Origin: Mesostigma viride
Lineage: Eukaryota > Streptophyta > Mesostigmatophyceae > Mesostigmatales > Mesostigmataceae
Direction of reading: 5' to 3'
NCBI GenBank assembly: GCA_009746045.1
Contig: RPFO01001898.1
Location: 124,001-188,000, forward strand
DNA length: 64,000 nt
The notes beneath the pieces are model-generated. The model worked only from the letters and a program-made list of their open reading frames with translations, ran no database searches and was not told the DNA's origin. Positions 41,396-53,800 of the stretch are shown here, piece by piece (the stretch's first letter is position 1; each line of letters starts with the position of its first letter). The translations under genes were made by a program, and so were the position numbers.

Positions 41396-43120
41396 CTACT
41401 GCTCCCCCTCCCCCCCCAAATCCATAGCTAGAACGAACCCCGAAGAAGACCCTGGCGAAAAAGCCACTGCTGGAGGGTCACGAGGGAGCGAAGAGGGTGC
41501 AGGAGCCTGATTATCATAGGGGAACCCTGGGGGTCCTGTCTGCACAGCATTCAGCCTACTAGGGGTAGCTGAGGGAATGCGTCCTGGAGTGGGACGAATA
41601 GGAGCACGCTGAGGGGTACGAGGAGGGCGAGCGTCGGGATGAGGGGGAGCACCCGAAAGGAACTTGGGGCACTCACGTTTAAGATGACCTACTTCCTTAC
41701 AATGATAGCATGTGATATGAGAGACATCCAGAGCTGAAAGGTCAGTAACACAAATGTCTAATTCTTCTACATAGGAGTTCTCCTCCTCAGGGGTAAGGCT
41801 AATGTTATTAATACGGGAACGGGTAGGAAGAGAAGGAGTGGAGAAGAAATCTGCTACTCGTAAGAGATGCTGACGCACATGCTTGAGGGGTAGATCAGTA
41901 AAACGGTAGGCAGAGAACTGGCGCTTTACCTCACGTAATAAGGGTCTACTGAGGCCTTGTAGGAAACGAGCACGTACTTCTGCGCCCGACAAATCCCTAA
42001 TTCGTACCATCTGTGCATCAAATTCTTTCATATATTCCTTAAACGATTTAGTACCCTGCTGCAAAGTACCAAAGGCTAATCTATCCTGCCAATCTGCATC
42101 AGGAGGGACTAAATGGTTCTCTAAACGCTTAAACAATTCTGCTACTGAGTTAGGGTAGGCATGAGAGGCCAACGACTCACACTGGATGAGGTTAGCAAGC
42201 TCAGGAGTAATACAGGTAGTAAGATAGTGAGGGACTAGTACAGCATCAGAGAGACGCCATCTATTATGATTTTGCCACGACTCTGTATTCTGGGTAAGCA
42301 ACATAATAAAAGTGAAAAACTGTTGAGGGGTAGACTTAACATCCAACTTGGGTAGGTTAGCAAAGAGGGGAAGGGCAGGGGGCTTAGGGGGATTAGAAGG
42401 GTCAGATTTACCCATAGGACCACTGTCTTCCACTGCTACATACGAGGGATAGAAAGAAGGAAGAGGAAAGGTTTTGGATAGGGGTCTAGAAGGGGCCACC
42501 GTTTCAGGGTGGTGCCCATAGGAGAAGGGAACAGTATATTGCTCACGAAGGGAGGAGTAGGCAAAATGATCATAGTTTCTGTCATCTAGAGGCATGGTGC
42601 TGAAATCACTATTAACTTCTAAATCAGCCACACGGGTAGGGACCTGGGCAGCCTCGTAGGCCGTATCAGGGTAGGACCAAGAAGCAGGAGGATAAAAGGG
42701 AACTGCACTAGGGCGACCAGAAGGGCCAACAGGGGCAGAGGTACGACCCGTGTTATAAACAGGGATGGAAGGCACAGGGTGGGGAGGAGGCCTAGAAGCA
42801 TTGTCAGGGAGTGAGGACCTAATTGAAGGTTGAGCCAAGGTTGCAGGAGGGGCAGGGGCCTGGTTCATAGCAAAGGAGGGTTCATCACTAAATCTGACAC
42901 GTTGTTCAAAGGTAGGTGGGGTAAGTGAGGGACGACGGCGACCACCAGTAACAGGAGAAGGAGGTGAGGTACGCAGATTACCTTGAGGAGTGAGATGGTG
43001 CACCGTTTCCAAGGAGTCCCGTCGGTTACCACGAGTATTGTTATTGTTATTAGTATTATTATTATTAGTAGTAGTAGTATTGGTAGGTATAGGCGACATA
43101 TCTCCACCCACTGGATCCAT
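41396..43120 (-). CDS. Gypsy copy 2 Gag
   Basis: Intact 574-residue Gag from ATG 43120 (MDPVGGDMSPIP). It begins with a Thr/Asn homopolymer. A Pro/Ser-rich region follows to about residue 230, then a capsid-like helical block (about 240-430, with TPQQFFTFIMLLTQNTESW and GTKSFKEYMKEFDAQMV). A CCHC knuckle, CYHCKEVGHLKREC, lies near 490, followed by a Pro-rich tail. It is the intact reference for the broken copy at 3487-5238. It would assemble cytoplasmic particles around element RNA. Confidence 0.88.
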   Translation of the reverse strand: MDPVGGDMSPIPTNTTTTNNNNTNNNNNTRGNRRDSLETVHHLTPQGNLRTSPPSPVTGGRRRPSLTPPTFEQRVRFSDEPSFAMNQAPAPPATLAQPSIRSSLPDNASRPPPHPVPSIPVYNTGRTSAPVGPSGRPSAVPFYPPASWSYPDTAYEAAQVPTRVADLEVNSDFSTMPLDDRNYDHFAYSSLREQYTVPFSYGHHPETVAPSRPLSKTFPLPSFYPSYVAVEDSGPMGKSDPSNPPKPPALPLFANLPKLDVKSTPQQFFTFIMLLTQNTESWQNHNRWRLSDAVLVPHYLTTCITPELANLIQCESLASHAYPNSVAELFKRLENHLVPPDADWQDRLAFGTLQQGTKSFKEYMKEFDAQMVRIRDLSGAEVRARFLQGLSRPLLREVKRQFSAYRFTDLPLKHVRQHLLRVADFFSTPSLPTRSRINNISLTPEEENSYVEELDICVTDLSALDVSHITCYHCKEVGHLKRECPKFLSGAPPHPDARPPRTPQRAPIRPTPGRIPSATPSRLNAVQTGPPGFPYDNQAPAPSSLPRDPPAVAFSPGSSSGFVLAMDLGGEGEQ

Positions 43121-43247
43121 CTTTAATTAAGTAAAGGAAAGAAAACAACAAACGTTGCCTTAAGAAAGGAATAGGAGTCTAAATTGAAGCAATAAAGGCA
43201 AAAGGAAAAACCTTGAATGTCTTAATTAAGCAAAGAAACAATTAAAA

Positions 43248-43640
43248 TCAATCCTTTTTAACCACAGTAATGGATAGGGAACCAAACTCTAAGGTGAGAG
43301 GGGTATCTGAGCTAGATGAGGATGCAGCCCGTTTAGGGGGAGAAGAAGGAGGGGTTGCAAAGACTAGAGATTCCACTGGAGGACGACCATGAGGGATAGA
43401 GCGTACCTGTAGGCCTAAATCTGATTCACTATGGTCTATAAGGAACTGCTGAGCTTCTTCAAAGGTCACAAATTTCTTATACCTAATTACGTTGTATACA
43501 CGGTTCTGAACTATCTTCCTAGCGTCGGACCAAGAAAGGAAAATGGCGGACCATTGAGGCGTAATCACTACGTAATATTTGGCTAAGCTATTATCGCTGG
43601 AAGAATGGGAAGGAGCAGTAAAAGCACGACGCTGGCTCAT
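43248..43640 (-). CDS. RNase H1 N-terminal-type (hybrid-binding) domain protein upstream of gag
   Basis: 130 residues from ATG 43640. Residues 20-75 read YYVV…IFLSWSDARKIVQ…YKKFVTFEEAQQFL. This follows the RNase H1 N-terminal/Cauli_VI consensus: aromatic start, Trp after a small residue, basic Phe, Thr, EEA, FL. The C-terminal 50 residues are Pro/Ser-rich. The domain binds RNA/DNA hybrids in RNase H1 and occurs in caulimovirus P6. Here it has no catalytic RNase H domain and is a separate ORF before gag. It could protect or present hybrid intermediates. Two element copies carry it, so it is part of the family. Confidence 0.65.
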   Translation of the reverse strand: MSQRRAFTAPSHSSSDNSLAKYYVVITPQWSAIFLSWSDARKIVQNRVYNVIRYKKFVTFEEAQQFLIDHSESDLGLQVRSIPHGRPPVESLVFATPPSSPPKRAASSSSSDTPLTLEFGSLSITVVKKD

Positions 43641-44178
43641 GGTAACGCACCTGGTGGGTCTTGTGACGTCACGCTAGCAGTAGGAGGAGTAGGCGACTTA
43701 TCTGGTTGATCTGGAGCACCGAAAGCAGCACGAGGGCGGCAATAGTCCAGCGCTCGTCCTAAAATCAGCGACCAGTCCCTCTGCGGGTGCGGCCGTCTAA
43801 TAAAACAGCAGCACGAAGGAAAAGGTATAGTCTACCACGACGCTACTCGTCTCACTGTTGCCGAACCAAACAATTATCCTCTATCTACGACAGGAAGACA
43901 ATTATCCTCTATCTACGACAGGAAGAAAACATGCGCAGGAAAACAAAGCGAAGGAGCTATCTAAGAAAGGGTTTATCCGCTACGAGCAGGTCTAGCATCT
44001 AGGCAGAGCGTGTCCCGAACCGGGCAGCACTACTCTCCCAGCTTGACGGCGACCCGCCCATTACCTGTCAAGAAAGTGTCGTCTTCGTATCCCTGGACGC
44101 GGAAGGGTTCTTGCAAAGGCGTATGTGACAAAGGACCGTCGTCTCGTTCTCTACCTACGAAAGTTCCTCCGGAACCAT
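43641..44178 (-). other. Gypsy copy 2 leader
   Basis: Non-coding region with a tandem duplication of a 27-bp unit AATTATCCTCTATCTACGAC at 43871-43925. No gene was seen. Confidence 0.6.
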
Positions 44179-44731
44179 TGTTACGTCCTAAACTTCTACC
44201 TCCACCTCTACCTCTACCTGGCCTAATCCAACCTAAATTAGTCAGGCCACCTCTACTCAAACCCCTAGCGAAAGACGAACGAGACGGAGCTGATCTCAAT
44301 GCATTCACGTATGTGTTGCTATAATACGCCATACAACCATTTACCCGAACCCGTTTATTCCAGGAATAGAGGAAGGAAACACACTACACTGCCGTGACCC
44401 AAGCCTATATGTGTTAATTCATTTAACACACGCCGAGTGACCACACGAGGGGTAGAACGTGCATAAATGGTCACCAACGGTCCAGCATGCTCGGGCCGAC
44501 CTGGCCCTCGCCTACAGGTGCACAGATGCACGCTGGTCCACTACATTCTACCCAAAGGATAAGGACCACTAATAAAGTACGCGGCGCGACGCCCAAAAGC
44601 ATCCAATGCACCACAGTACTGCTATGAGGACAACAGTGTCCTAGTACGAACTACACGTAAACCTAGAAACGACCAAGGCAAGGAACCTAATTTACGTCCG
44701 TAACTACAACGAATTGTTACGCGACGTAACA
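44179..44731 (-). repeat. 5' LTR of gypsy copy 2
   Basis: 553 bp with TG...CA ends extended to TGTTACG/CGTAACA, nearly identical to the split 3' LTR. The bases inside it begin ATGGTTCCGGAGGAAC, the candidate primer-binding site (tRNA not identified). Confidence 0.9.
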
Positions 44732-44736
44732 CTTCC

Positions 44737-44863
44737 TTCTGGAATGTAGGTAGCTCGGGCAGCCATCATGACGTAGGGTGGGAGGGCCTGCATCATCTTG
44801 ACTTGATGCAGGCCCTCTGACACGGTTTCAGCCTTGTTGTTTAACTTGTTTTATCGGTTCCAG
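44737..44863 (+). promoter_or_regulatory. 5' flank of CACTA transposase gene
   Basis: Continues the CACTA intergenic region across the gypsy insertion. Contains an inverted repeat AGGGCCTGCATCA / TGATGCAGGCCCT (44783-44795 and 44804-44816), related to the one near 25066-25097. The start codon at 44864 directly follows TTCCAG, so a leader intron is possible. Confidence 0.4.
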
Positions 44864-47800
44864 ATGGCGAGCATGCACGGGTCTGTCGATGACTACATGA
44901 TGGGTGGCATGCCTGCCGATGGCGGGCCTGAGCAGGAGGCCCGTGAGTTTGCCCGCAATTTCGAGGAAACTGTGCAAAGCATTCGTACGGACACACCCCT
45001 CTATCCCGGGTTGTCTAAGATGGCCCTCGCCACGTCTTTGGAACTCCTGTCTCTGCTTGGCAAGAACAGCGCATCCGCCGTGTTTGCCGATGAGCTCTTT
45101 AAGTTTTTCTCTGACATACTACCACCGGGCAACCAGTTTCCAGCGTCGGTGGCCAAGGCAAAGTCTGTGATGAATAATTTAGGGCTGGGTTACCAAGTGT
45201 ACGATGCGTGCCCATGCGACGAGTATCTGTATAAAGACAAGACTGTAAAGCAATGCCCCGTTTGCAAGCTGAACCGGTATGAGACCTATGAAGACCGGAG
45301 TGGAGAGACGGTTGTGACCACCAGACCGCATCGGCAGGTTCGCAAGTTTTCCCTGAAGGACCGGATCAGGGGCCTTTTCAGAATACCGGTGATGGCCAAA
45401 GCATTTAGGTACGCGGCGGAGAACCGAAGCAAGGAGCCTGACCACCCGCAGAAGAAGATCCACGGGATTAAAGGTCAGTTTGGCGCTGTCGTTTCCGCTT
45501 TTTTAATGTCCCTTTTTAAAAAAATATTTCCCTTGAAAGCTTGTTCTTGTGCACCGCTGCTGTTGATCCTCAAGTTATGCTGATTTGTGGCTCTGGCTCG
45601 TGCAGCAAGGTACCTGGACTAAGTTTTGCATGCATGTTTGCTTTTTCCCTTGGTTTGAACTGTTTTCTTGTGCCTCCCTGAGTGCAGATACAAGGGCCTG
45701 GCAGCGGCTTTTGGACCTGTTCCCCGAGCTTGCATCTGATCCAAGAAATCTGTTCATCGGATGCTGCTTCGATGGAGTGTGCCCGAGATACTGGTTAGAC
45801 ACCTATTCGTGCTGGCCGTGTATGGTTTGTTTTTTCAATCTGCTGGAGTGGGCGCACATAAATAAACATTTCTGCCCGATGGTCCTCCTGGTGGGGGCAC
45901 ACAGAGGCGAGCCCCAAAAAAGATGCGCATCTTCTTGGACCTCTTCGTAGACGAGCTAATAGAGCTTTTCAAAGGGTTTTATATATGTGATGTACTTGAC
46001 GACGCCAAGGGGGAATTCCAAACTGCATTCATACGTGTGGTGCTGCTGATGACCATGCATGACTATCCCGCATTTTCAAAGCTGATCAACATGCCGGATG
46101 CAGGGTATGACGGGTGTTTAAAACATGGCCCAAAGTGGAAGGGGACGTATTTTTCAAACGGCAAGATTGTATTCCTAGGCAATGACCGCATGCTCCCTGA
46201 CACTGACCCACGTCGTGTTACCACGCAGCCCAACCCGGGTGACATGACTTATGCTGAATATCTGAACCATTGTGAGGACAACGAGCGCCTACCTGAGGCC
46301 TTTTCGCGGCTTCCGTACTGGCCAGCCCTGCAATGCCGGAATGCCATTGACGAGTTCCACCTGGCTTCGAATTTCTTCCTTCGCCTCGGGAATTGCACGA
46401 GTGGTAAGATATTTGATTTTTGTCATTGTTAAACTGGATGGTATTTTTAGTCTTGGAAGTTTGCTGCACGCATGCCACCTTATGGCCAAAAGGTACTAAA
46501 CTATTTTTATGTGTTTTTATGGTTGCGTATTTGGGTGCACATGCAGGTGAAGCTGCCACCAGGTCGGTACGGCATCGCCTCAAGGAGCTCAATCTGAGCC
46601 CTGACTTGTGGATGACCAAGGAGGAGACCACAACGGTTGCTGCTGATGGAACGGAGAAGACCACAGTCAAGTACAAGGGCAGTCAGCCAGTTTTTCAGCT
46701 GTCCAAGAGCGAGAAGAATGAGATTTGTGGTGAGTTGTGCGGCTGAGCATGGTTATGATTTCATAGTCCATGCTGCTTATAAAAGTTTATTTCAACAGAA
46801 TGCTTATTCCAAGTGCTCGTTCATTAAAAGACTTTTCCATTTCAATGCATGTCCTTGTAGCTACATACTTAATCCTTGGTTATTAAATGGATCAAAATAT
46901 CTGAAGCTAACTCTCACTTTTCCTGTTGTTAGCTGTTTATAGTTGGTTGCATGTTTAAGTGTTTTCCGTTAAAAGATGTGGCTTAAATCTCACAGTTTGT
47001 GTTGCTATTTTATGTGGGCATGTTCTTTTATGCAGATCTTGAGAGGCACATCAACATGTCCTTGCCAGACTGCTTCACGGGAAACATCGTTGGGCTGCTG
47101 GCGCAGGGGAAGCCAGAGCACAAGGCGAAAACACATTACAAGATTGTTTATTTTTGCAAGTATTTGCCCGTGTTGCTGCGCGGTCGTTTGCATCCGCGCG
47201 CACGGAGCGCGTTCCTTGAAGCTTCCGCAGGCTGGGACTGTGCCTTCAGCGGCCGTGTTTTAACGCAAGGGCAGCTCGATGAAGTAGGGAAGATGATGGT
47301 GCGGTCAGTGGTGGCCATGGAGCGGGTGATTCCCGCCAGTGAAATGTCCCGCTCAATGCATGCTGCAACACATTTGGCAGCCCAGATATCCGAGCTCGGC
47401 CTTCCTGACGGTCGGAACATGGCCTGGGGTGAGCGTGAGATGCAGGCGGTCACAGCGGGTCATATGTCTAATGTAAATGTGGAGAAGTCCATCCAGCGTT
47501 CATTCAACGAGTTCGAGGAGCTGACGTACCTGTCATACTTCATCCATGAGCAGACCGGGGTATAAGTAATTTCTCACTGTATATGATTGTTTTGATTGTG
47601 TTTTTTTTTCTTCGGTTGAGTCGTTTGCAGTTTTGCTTGTTTTTTTATTTTCATGCATCCTTTCTGATAGCATGTCTTCTTTTTCCCTCCATGTGTGGGT
47701 GCATCTAATGTCACATTGTGCAGATTAAGAGCAAGTACTACATTTGGGATGTTTTGACCACGGACCCCTCGATCGCGCATGGTTGAGCTGGGCCGCCTGT

Positions 47801-50800
47801 CGCGTCCGTGATCTATCACGTCCGCAATTCAGATTTTAGCGTAATTCTGACGTCCGCAGCCTTGTGCGGGTTGCTATACCGCGGCCCGGTACTGACGCCG
47901 CGGATCTCAGTTGTACTCACGCGCCAAGTCCGCTGAATTTGCTGACGGAACTTTTGGGCGGACCTGAATTTCACTGACATTCGTCACAGGGCAGTTTGCC
48001 GAATGCTGGTACACAGCAAGCCGGCGAGGCACTGAGCAGATGTGCAATTTCAGGATTTCAACGTGGGACACCAGACACAAATGCAAGGAAGCCCCAGGCG
48101 GTGCCTGGCATAGCCGATAGATTTGCCCTTGTATATTTGTGTTCGCTTGACAGATAAAGCTTGAAGTTTAGCTTGTCGGAAATTAGACAATGTTATGATT
48201 GGCTGATGTCTAAAGTGGCGCTAGTGGCGCCAGCCGCCAGGCTTGAGCTTTGAGCAGTATAGAAGGATGAGCAACGAACCATGGTGGTCGTTGTTCGTCC
48301 GTTTCTCTCCCTCACAACTGGTTTGTTGTCTTCATGGGGTGAAATAGTTCGAGCAGCCCGGAGCAGCCCCCGTGAGTGGTTGCATGCAGTCAGTTGCCAT
48401 GAGGATGGACTGACGGATATGACAATGTATTGGTTTTGTTAAGAATGTGTGTAAGACTGAGAACGAGACAAGGGACAGGGCCTTCGGGCACCCTGGTCGT
48501 CGTTGGCAAGAATGCCAGTAGGAACTAGGTCGGGAACACACGCACTGCCGCCACAAGGGGCCTGCAGTGGCGTCACCCAACTGGGCCTCACAGCTGCTCT
48601 TATAACTACAACATTACAACTCGACAGTCTTTGTAATTCGTCATGTATCTCATTGGAATTGAAATGTCTTTTGGTTGCTTTGATGATAAAGCATGGTCTC
48701 AAGAATCGGCTGGTTGGGCCGGATTGCCTGTCATAAAGGTGGCGGTGCCGTAAAGGACCGCACCTTTCATTCTCATTTTAAATGAAAAGAGGGCTCTCAG
48801 CCGAGGACAAGGAACTGTCCCTCGTGCCTGATGACCACCTTCTTGATCCCCTTGTGTACCGTCGCGTGCCGCGTTTGAATATCCTTGCTGGGGCGTTAGC
48901 TAGACGCTCCAACTACTCTAATTGCGACAATATGATGGTGCAAGAGGATGCTTTTGCCTCCCCTGCTATAGAACAATGCTTTCACAACACACACTTTGCA
49001 CAGTCTGATGATGAAGCCGCACATGCGGAATTTATTGAGAAAGTTAATACAATTACAACACGTTGATAGTCTCAATATCGATGCACTCCATGCTCACGAG
49101 CCCGCAGTTAGGCAGCGCTCCATGACATGCTACCGGCCTTGCTCCCAAGGAAAGGGAGAAACACGAAGGCCACTAACGAGAGACTCGAAGAGACTACACG
49201 CTGCGTGAGAGTCCTCTTCGACTATGAACCAAACCATTCGTCATGCCACACGCATGACACACGCCACACTTGTCAGTCCAGCCAGCAATGCCAAAACTAT
49301 CTTGCTGCCTGAACCATGCAAATAGAAACCGCATTCCAGTTGCCGTCCTGGCTTTCTACCACACATGCCAACTGTCAAGAATCCTGTCTTGAATATGCCC
49401 ATTATGCTGACTGTGCAGAAATCTATAATACGGGCAATTGTATTCGAGCCCTAATTAACAAGTAGATATGCTTGGATAGTAGTACCTAAGTGGGATTTGT
49501 CCTACGTGAACGGACACTATGACTATGTGCCAAGTTGTACAATGGCACTAGGACCATTGGTCACTATCTTCACCAGATTATAGTATTGTGTCATGTGCAT
49601 GTCATACCATGCCGTACCGAGTCATGCATGCGCATGCACCATGTTCCAACATACCAGCTGTCGTTATCGACCCATTGTCGGCCCATGCGCATACCAGGGC
49701 CGCCGCCACTACTCACCTACCATAATTACCAATGTTCACGCTACCTTGAGGTAGCCATGGAAAGCCACACCATATGAACGTAATAAATAATTTTCCTGGC
49801 TCCTGACGCTTAAGTTGGCAATGATTCACCACCTGCAAATTATTAATTTAAGTCCCCATAATAATCACACATGCCTTTAACATGGTATCGGAGGTCCGGG
49901 GCAAGATCTTTCAACGGAATTAACCAACCTCTAAGCGGCAGCTCACATTTTATTGAGCGCCTTGATCATAGTTTATATTTTCATATACGGAGCAGCTTGG
50001 TCGAATTCTTGTACTTGATACGACCATGATTATGGCGCAGATGCTACCGTGAAATTCAAGGCTTTCAATCGACTTACTTCAACGTGTGGTAACACCAAAT
50101 GTTCGGGGTGACACCTACCGTCGCTAAAATCCGTCAAGAATTTCCCAAGCTCCGGTGCGCAGGCCAGATCTACGCTTTTATAGTTATATATGCCCGAAAC
50201 TGATCAAACGCCAACATTTCGGTGATGGGGACGTCGGCACTGAAGCCTGGCACTCAAAAGGTGCCGGCTCTGGTTCCAGGCAGCGCCAGTGATTTTTTAC
50301 CTGGCAGCACATTTTTGGCCGAGTGCAGTGCGTTCAATCGGCGCGGGGTCACTGACGGGCTCCCACTGAGCTGCGCGAGCTGTGAGCATCGACGAGAAAT
50401 CGGCGGAGCTGTTTACCTCAAGAATTTTTCATGAGAACCGGTCTTTCTTTTGTACCGGCACCATTTCGCGTGGCATCAACATTCTTTTGGGCGCATTCTT
50501 TTAAACCGGAATTCTTTTTAAACGGTCATCACTTCAAGAGCCCAGAGCTTGCCATGCTCCAAGTTTCCAAGAAAAAAGGGAACATTCCCTGGGTCCTGCT
50601 CTCAAGGCCAGCCTGCTGACACAGCTGCACACCACACTAAGGAGGGTGCTCACTAACCCCCACGTTGTTTTCAGCACTAGTTGCAGTTTTATAATTCAGT
50701 TGCACATTTAACTAGTTGCAGGCACCACTAGCAGCAGTAACAGCTAGTTGCATTATCACGTGCCAGCACTAGACACCCACTAGCAACCAGTTGCCCCATA

Positions 50801-53800
50801 ATGTAGGCAGCAGTAACAGCACAGTCCCATCAGCACCATCACACTGGCATCAACAAGCACAGCAGGCAACACCAGCAGGAACAGAGTACACTGCATAGTC
50901 CATGCAGGCAGCTACCCACACTTGCCTAGCCAGCAAGGAGAAGTAGTAGCACCCAGCAGCACATGCATGACTCTCCACCACAGGCGTAGAGTAGATAGTA
51001 GCTGCAGTCAGCTGCACGCACTTGTCTAGCTAGCAAGTAGCAGTCCAGCAACCAGCTCTACATCCTCACGTCACAGTTCACCTTGTAGTAGTTGCAGTAA
51101 GTTGCACCAAAACCTCACGTTGGCAAGCAGGTCAAAGTAGCACTACCAGCACCACACAAGACACTGTACCCACACACAGCATAGATCGTGTGTGCACACA
51201 CAACAGCTGACGTCACCGGTTTACCAGCAGCTACCAGTACCCAACGTTTCCAGCTGCAACCCTGGCATCAACCAGTACCGGCTACAGTCTGCATCCAGAC
51301 TCAACACTGAGCAACCAGTCTTTACAGTTTAAGAGCCTGTTTCCAGTTTGGCTCCACCCTCGTGTGGCGCACTCCATGTGACAATATGGGGCTACACAAC
51401 CTTGCCCTCATTTTTTCTTGCTGTTTTATATCAAGACCAGGGTGTCGTGTAAGGAGGGAATCCACTTAGGTACCCGACTACCCTCGCCCAGGATCTAGCA
51501 TTTGTATTTATAGACAGCATCATGTGCAAGGAGGGTGTCAAGAATCCTGTCTTGAATATGCCCATTATGCTGACCGTGCAGAAATCTATAATACGGGCAA
51601 TTGTATTCGAGCCCTAATTAACAAGTAGATATGCTTGGATAGTAGTACCTAAGTGGGATTTGTCCTACGTGAACGGACACTATGACTTTGTGCCAAGTTG
51701 TACAATGGCACTAGGACCATTGGTCACTATCTTCACCAGATTATAGTATTGTGTCATGTGCATGTCATACCATGCCGTACCGAGTCATGCATGCGCATGC
51801 ACCATGTTCCAACATACCAGCTGTCGTTATCGACCCATTGTCGGCCCATGCGCATACCAGGGCCGCCGCCACTACTCACCTACCATAATTACCAATGTTC
51901 ACGCTACCTTGAGGTAGCCATGGAAAGCCACACCATATGAACGTAATAAATAATTTTCCTGGCTCCTGACGCTTAAGTTGGCAATGATTCACCACCTGCA
52001 AATTATTAATTTAAGTCCCCATAATAATCACACATGCCTTTAACACCAACAAAAGCAGGAAGGCATCCCGACAAATCTAAATTGCTACCCTCTTGCCGAT
52101 CTCATCTCCTAGAGGCTCCGGCATTTCTGTCCCTGGGAATGTCCGGCATTGAGTCACGTCCACCAAGGTCGAAGCATAATATCCTTCAGACAATCTGCAC
52201 GCTCACACCTTGCGTGTGAGTGGCCCAGCAAACATTGCGTCTAATCGTTCCTTTCTAGAAGAAATCCCTTTGTAGGGCTGCCAGCGATTTCGCATTCATT
52301 CCAGCGATCTGGCTGCGCACCGCAAATTGTCCTTTTCCATTTTCTGTCCAGTCCTCATAACGTTGACCCGCTATTCTACACCACAAAGACACCTGGCCTG
52401 TCAATAGCCTCGGCGCTGTTGAAGTCCAGCAGTCCAGCTTCAGCTCCAGCTGTCCACTAACACGCGTATGATCCTCTCGACGCTGCGCACTTGTGCTGCC
52501 GTCCGCTCAAGTCAGTGCTGCGCGCCCAGCTGTGCCTGGCCCGGCGCGCGTGCACGTACACTTTCGTCCGCTCTTATGCTGCAAGTGCTAGTGTCCCCCC
52601 CCGGTCACTAGCCTTTGTCGAAAATGCGTAGAAAACAAATTCCTTGCGCACGTCACCGGTCTTGTGCATAGTGGGCGCCGCCCGGATGACATAGCTCGCG
52701 TCCGTGACAGCTGTCGCGTCTGCGTGCCACAATCTCCGGCGCCACCATGGCGGCTGGCCACTCAGCTTAATTTGGTAAAACCCAAATGAGCTGAGCTGAC
52801 GTGCCTGCCTTAACTGCATGCCCTGTGGGGTGGGCGAGGACCTGTCCCATGATTCCCCCCTCGCTGGCGACCGGCCCCATCACGAAGACAGCGATCGTAC
52901 CAAGACAAGGGCAGCGGTGACCGCAGTCAAGCTGCGGGAGGTAAACTGCGCAGCGGTGCACACTGGACAAAACCAATCCCCCTCCGGAATGCTGGTGACC
53001 ACTGGCTGCAAGCACTGCATGTGCCAACCACAGTTACACTGATCACACAATAACATGGACTCCGCCTGATCGACCCGGTGACAAACCTGACGCTGGGCGT
53101 CCTTGACTCGGCGAGACGTGTGCGGTTGGAGGTCGTGGACCAAATTGGGCAGCGAGCAGGGACTGAGATTGCTGAGGTTGTCAGTCGTACGGCTCCCGTC
53201 GGCGCCCTCCAAAATTGCCACTCCCGATGGTTTGATAGCCACAATGCGCAAAATGGTGGGCCCCGCCTCCACATCCAAAGTGTGCTTCAGCTGAGTGCGC
53301 AGGAAAACATACTGCCCTGGCCTAAACCGCAGCTGGCGAGCCATGTATATGCCCCCCCGGCGCTGAGCGTAGCGCAGGGAATCCCTGTGCTGAGCAATGA
53401 ACAAGTTGTTCATCGCGATGGGCATGACCTTCTTAAAAGTCTCTGCCCTGGCCAGCACCTCAACCAAAAATTGCTGAGCGTTGTCGAAGGCCATGGGTTC
53501 GGGGTGCGCAACCTGTGCCTCCGTAGGCAAAAGAGGATTACGCCCGAACAGAAGGAAATACGGGGAGAAGGTAGCGAGAGACTCCTGGGGAGACATGCGA
53601 TAACCCATGGCAATCCATGCCAACTCGCGATCCCACCTGGCCGACTCCGGCACCTGCAGGCTCCACTTGCGCAGCGCTTGCTTGACGGTCTGCACCAATC
53701 TCTCAGCCAAACCATTGGCCTGAGGATGCTCCCGAGAAGTGCGACGGTGATCAATAAGACATCCATCCAGCAACTCCTGGAACTCACCCCTGAACTCACC

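Larger units (their letters stand above)
25152..44731 (-). mobile_element. Gypsy-type LTR retrotransposon, copy 2, with nested copia
   Basis: Flanked by CTTCC at 25147-25151 and 44732-44736. The 5' LTR is 44179-44731. The 3' LTR is split (25152-25581 and 35552-35673) by the copia element. The internal order on the minus strand is leader, hybrid-binding-domain ORF, gag, protease, RT, RNase H, integrase zinc-binding fragment, two unrecognised ORFs, and a run of ten G (plus-strand C 35674-35683) as polypurine tract next to the 3' LTR. The shared TSD shows this is one insertion. Confidence 0.92.
49373..52045 (+). mobile_element. Non-autonomous LTR retrotransposon (2673 bp)
   Basis: LTRs 49373-49882 and 51536-52045 (510 bp each, TGTC…AACA, two or three differences), TSD CCAAC at 49368-49372 and 52046-52050. 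The primer-binding site TGGTATCGGAGGTCCGG at 49883 resembles the initiator-Met tRNA type. A purine-rich tract GCAAGGAGGG lies before the right LTR. The interior (49883-51535) has no gag or pol and contains AGTTGCA-rich low-complexity repeats. It depends on another element's enzymes. Confidence 0.92.
49183..52706. repeat. Left arm of 845-bp inverted repeat (split by LTR element)
   Basis: After removing the LTR element and one CCAAC (49373-52050), the arm of about 846 bp pairs with 55610-56454 with very few differences. The inner end reads CTCGCGTCCGTG and is followed at 52712 by TGTCGCGTCTGCGTGCC, which resembles an E2/E1 terminus. Confidence 0.88.
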
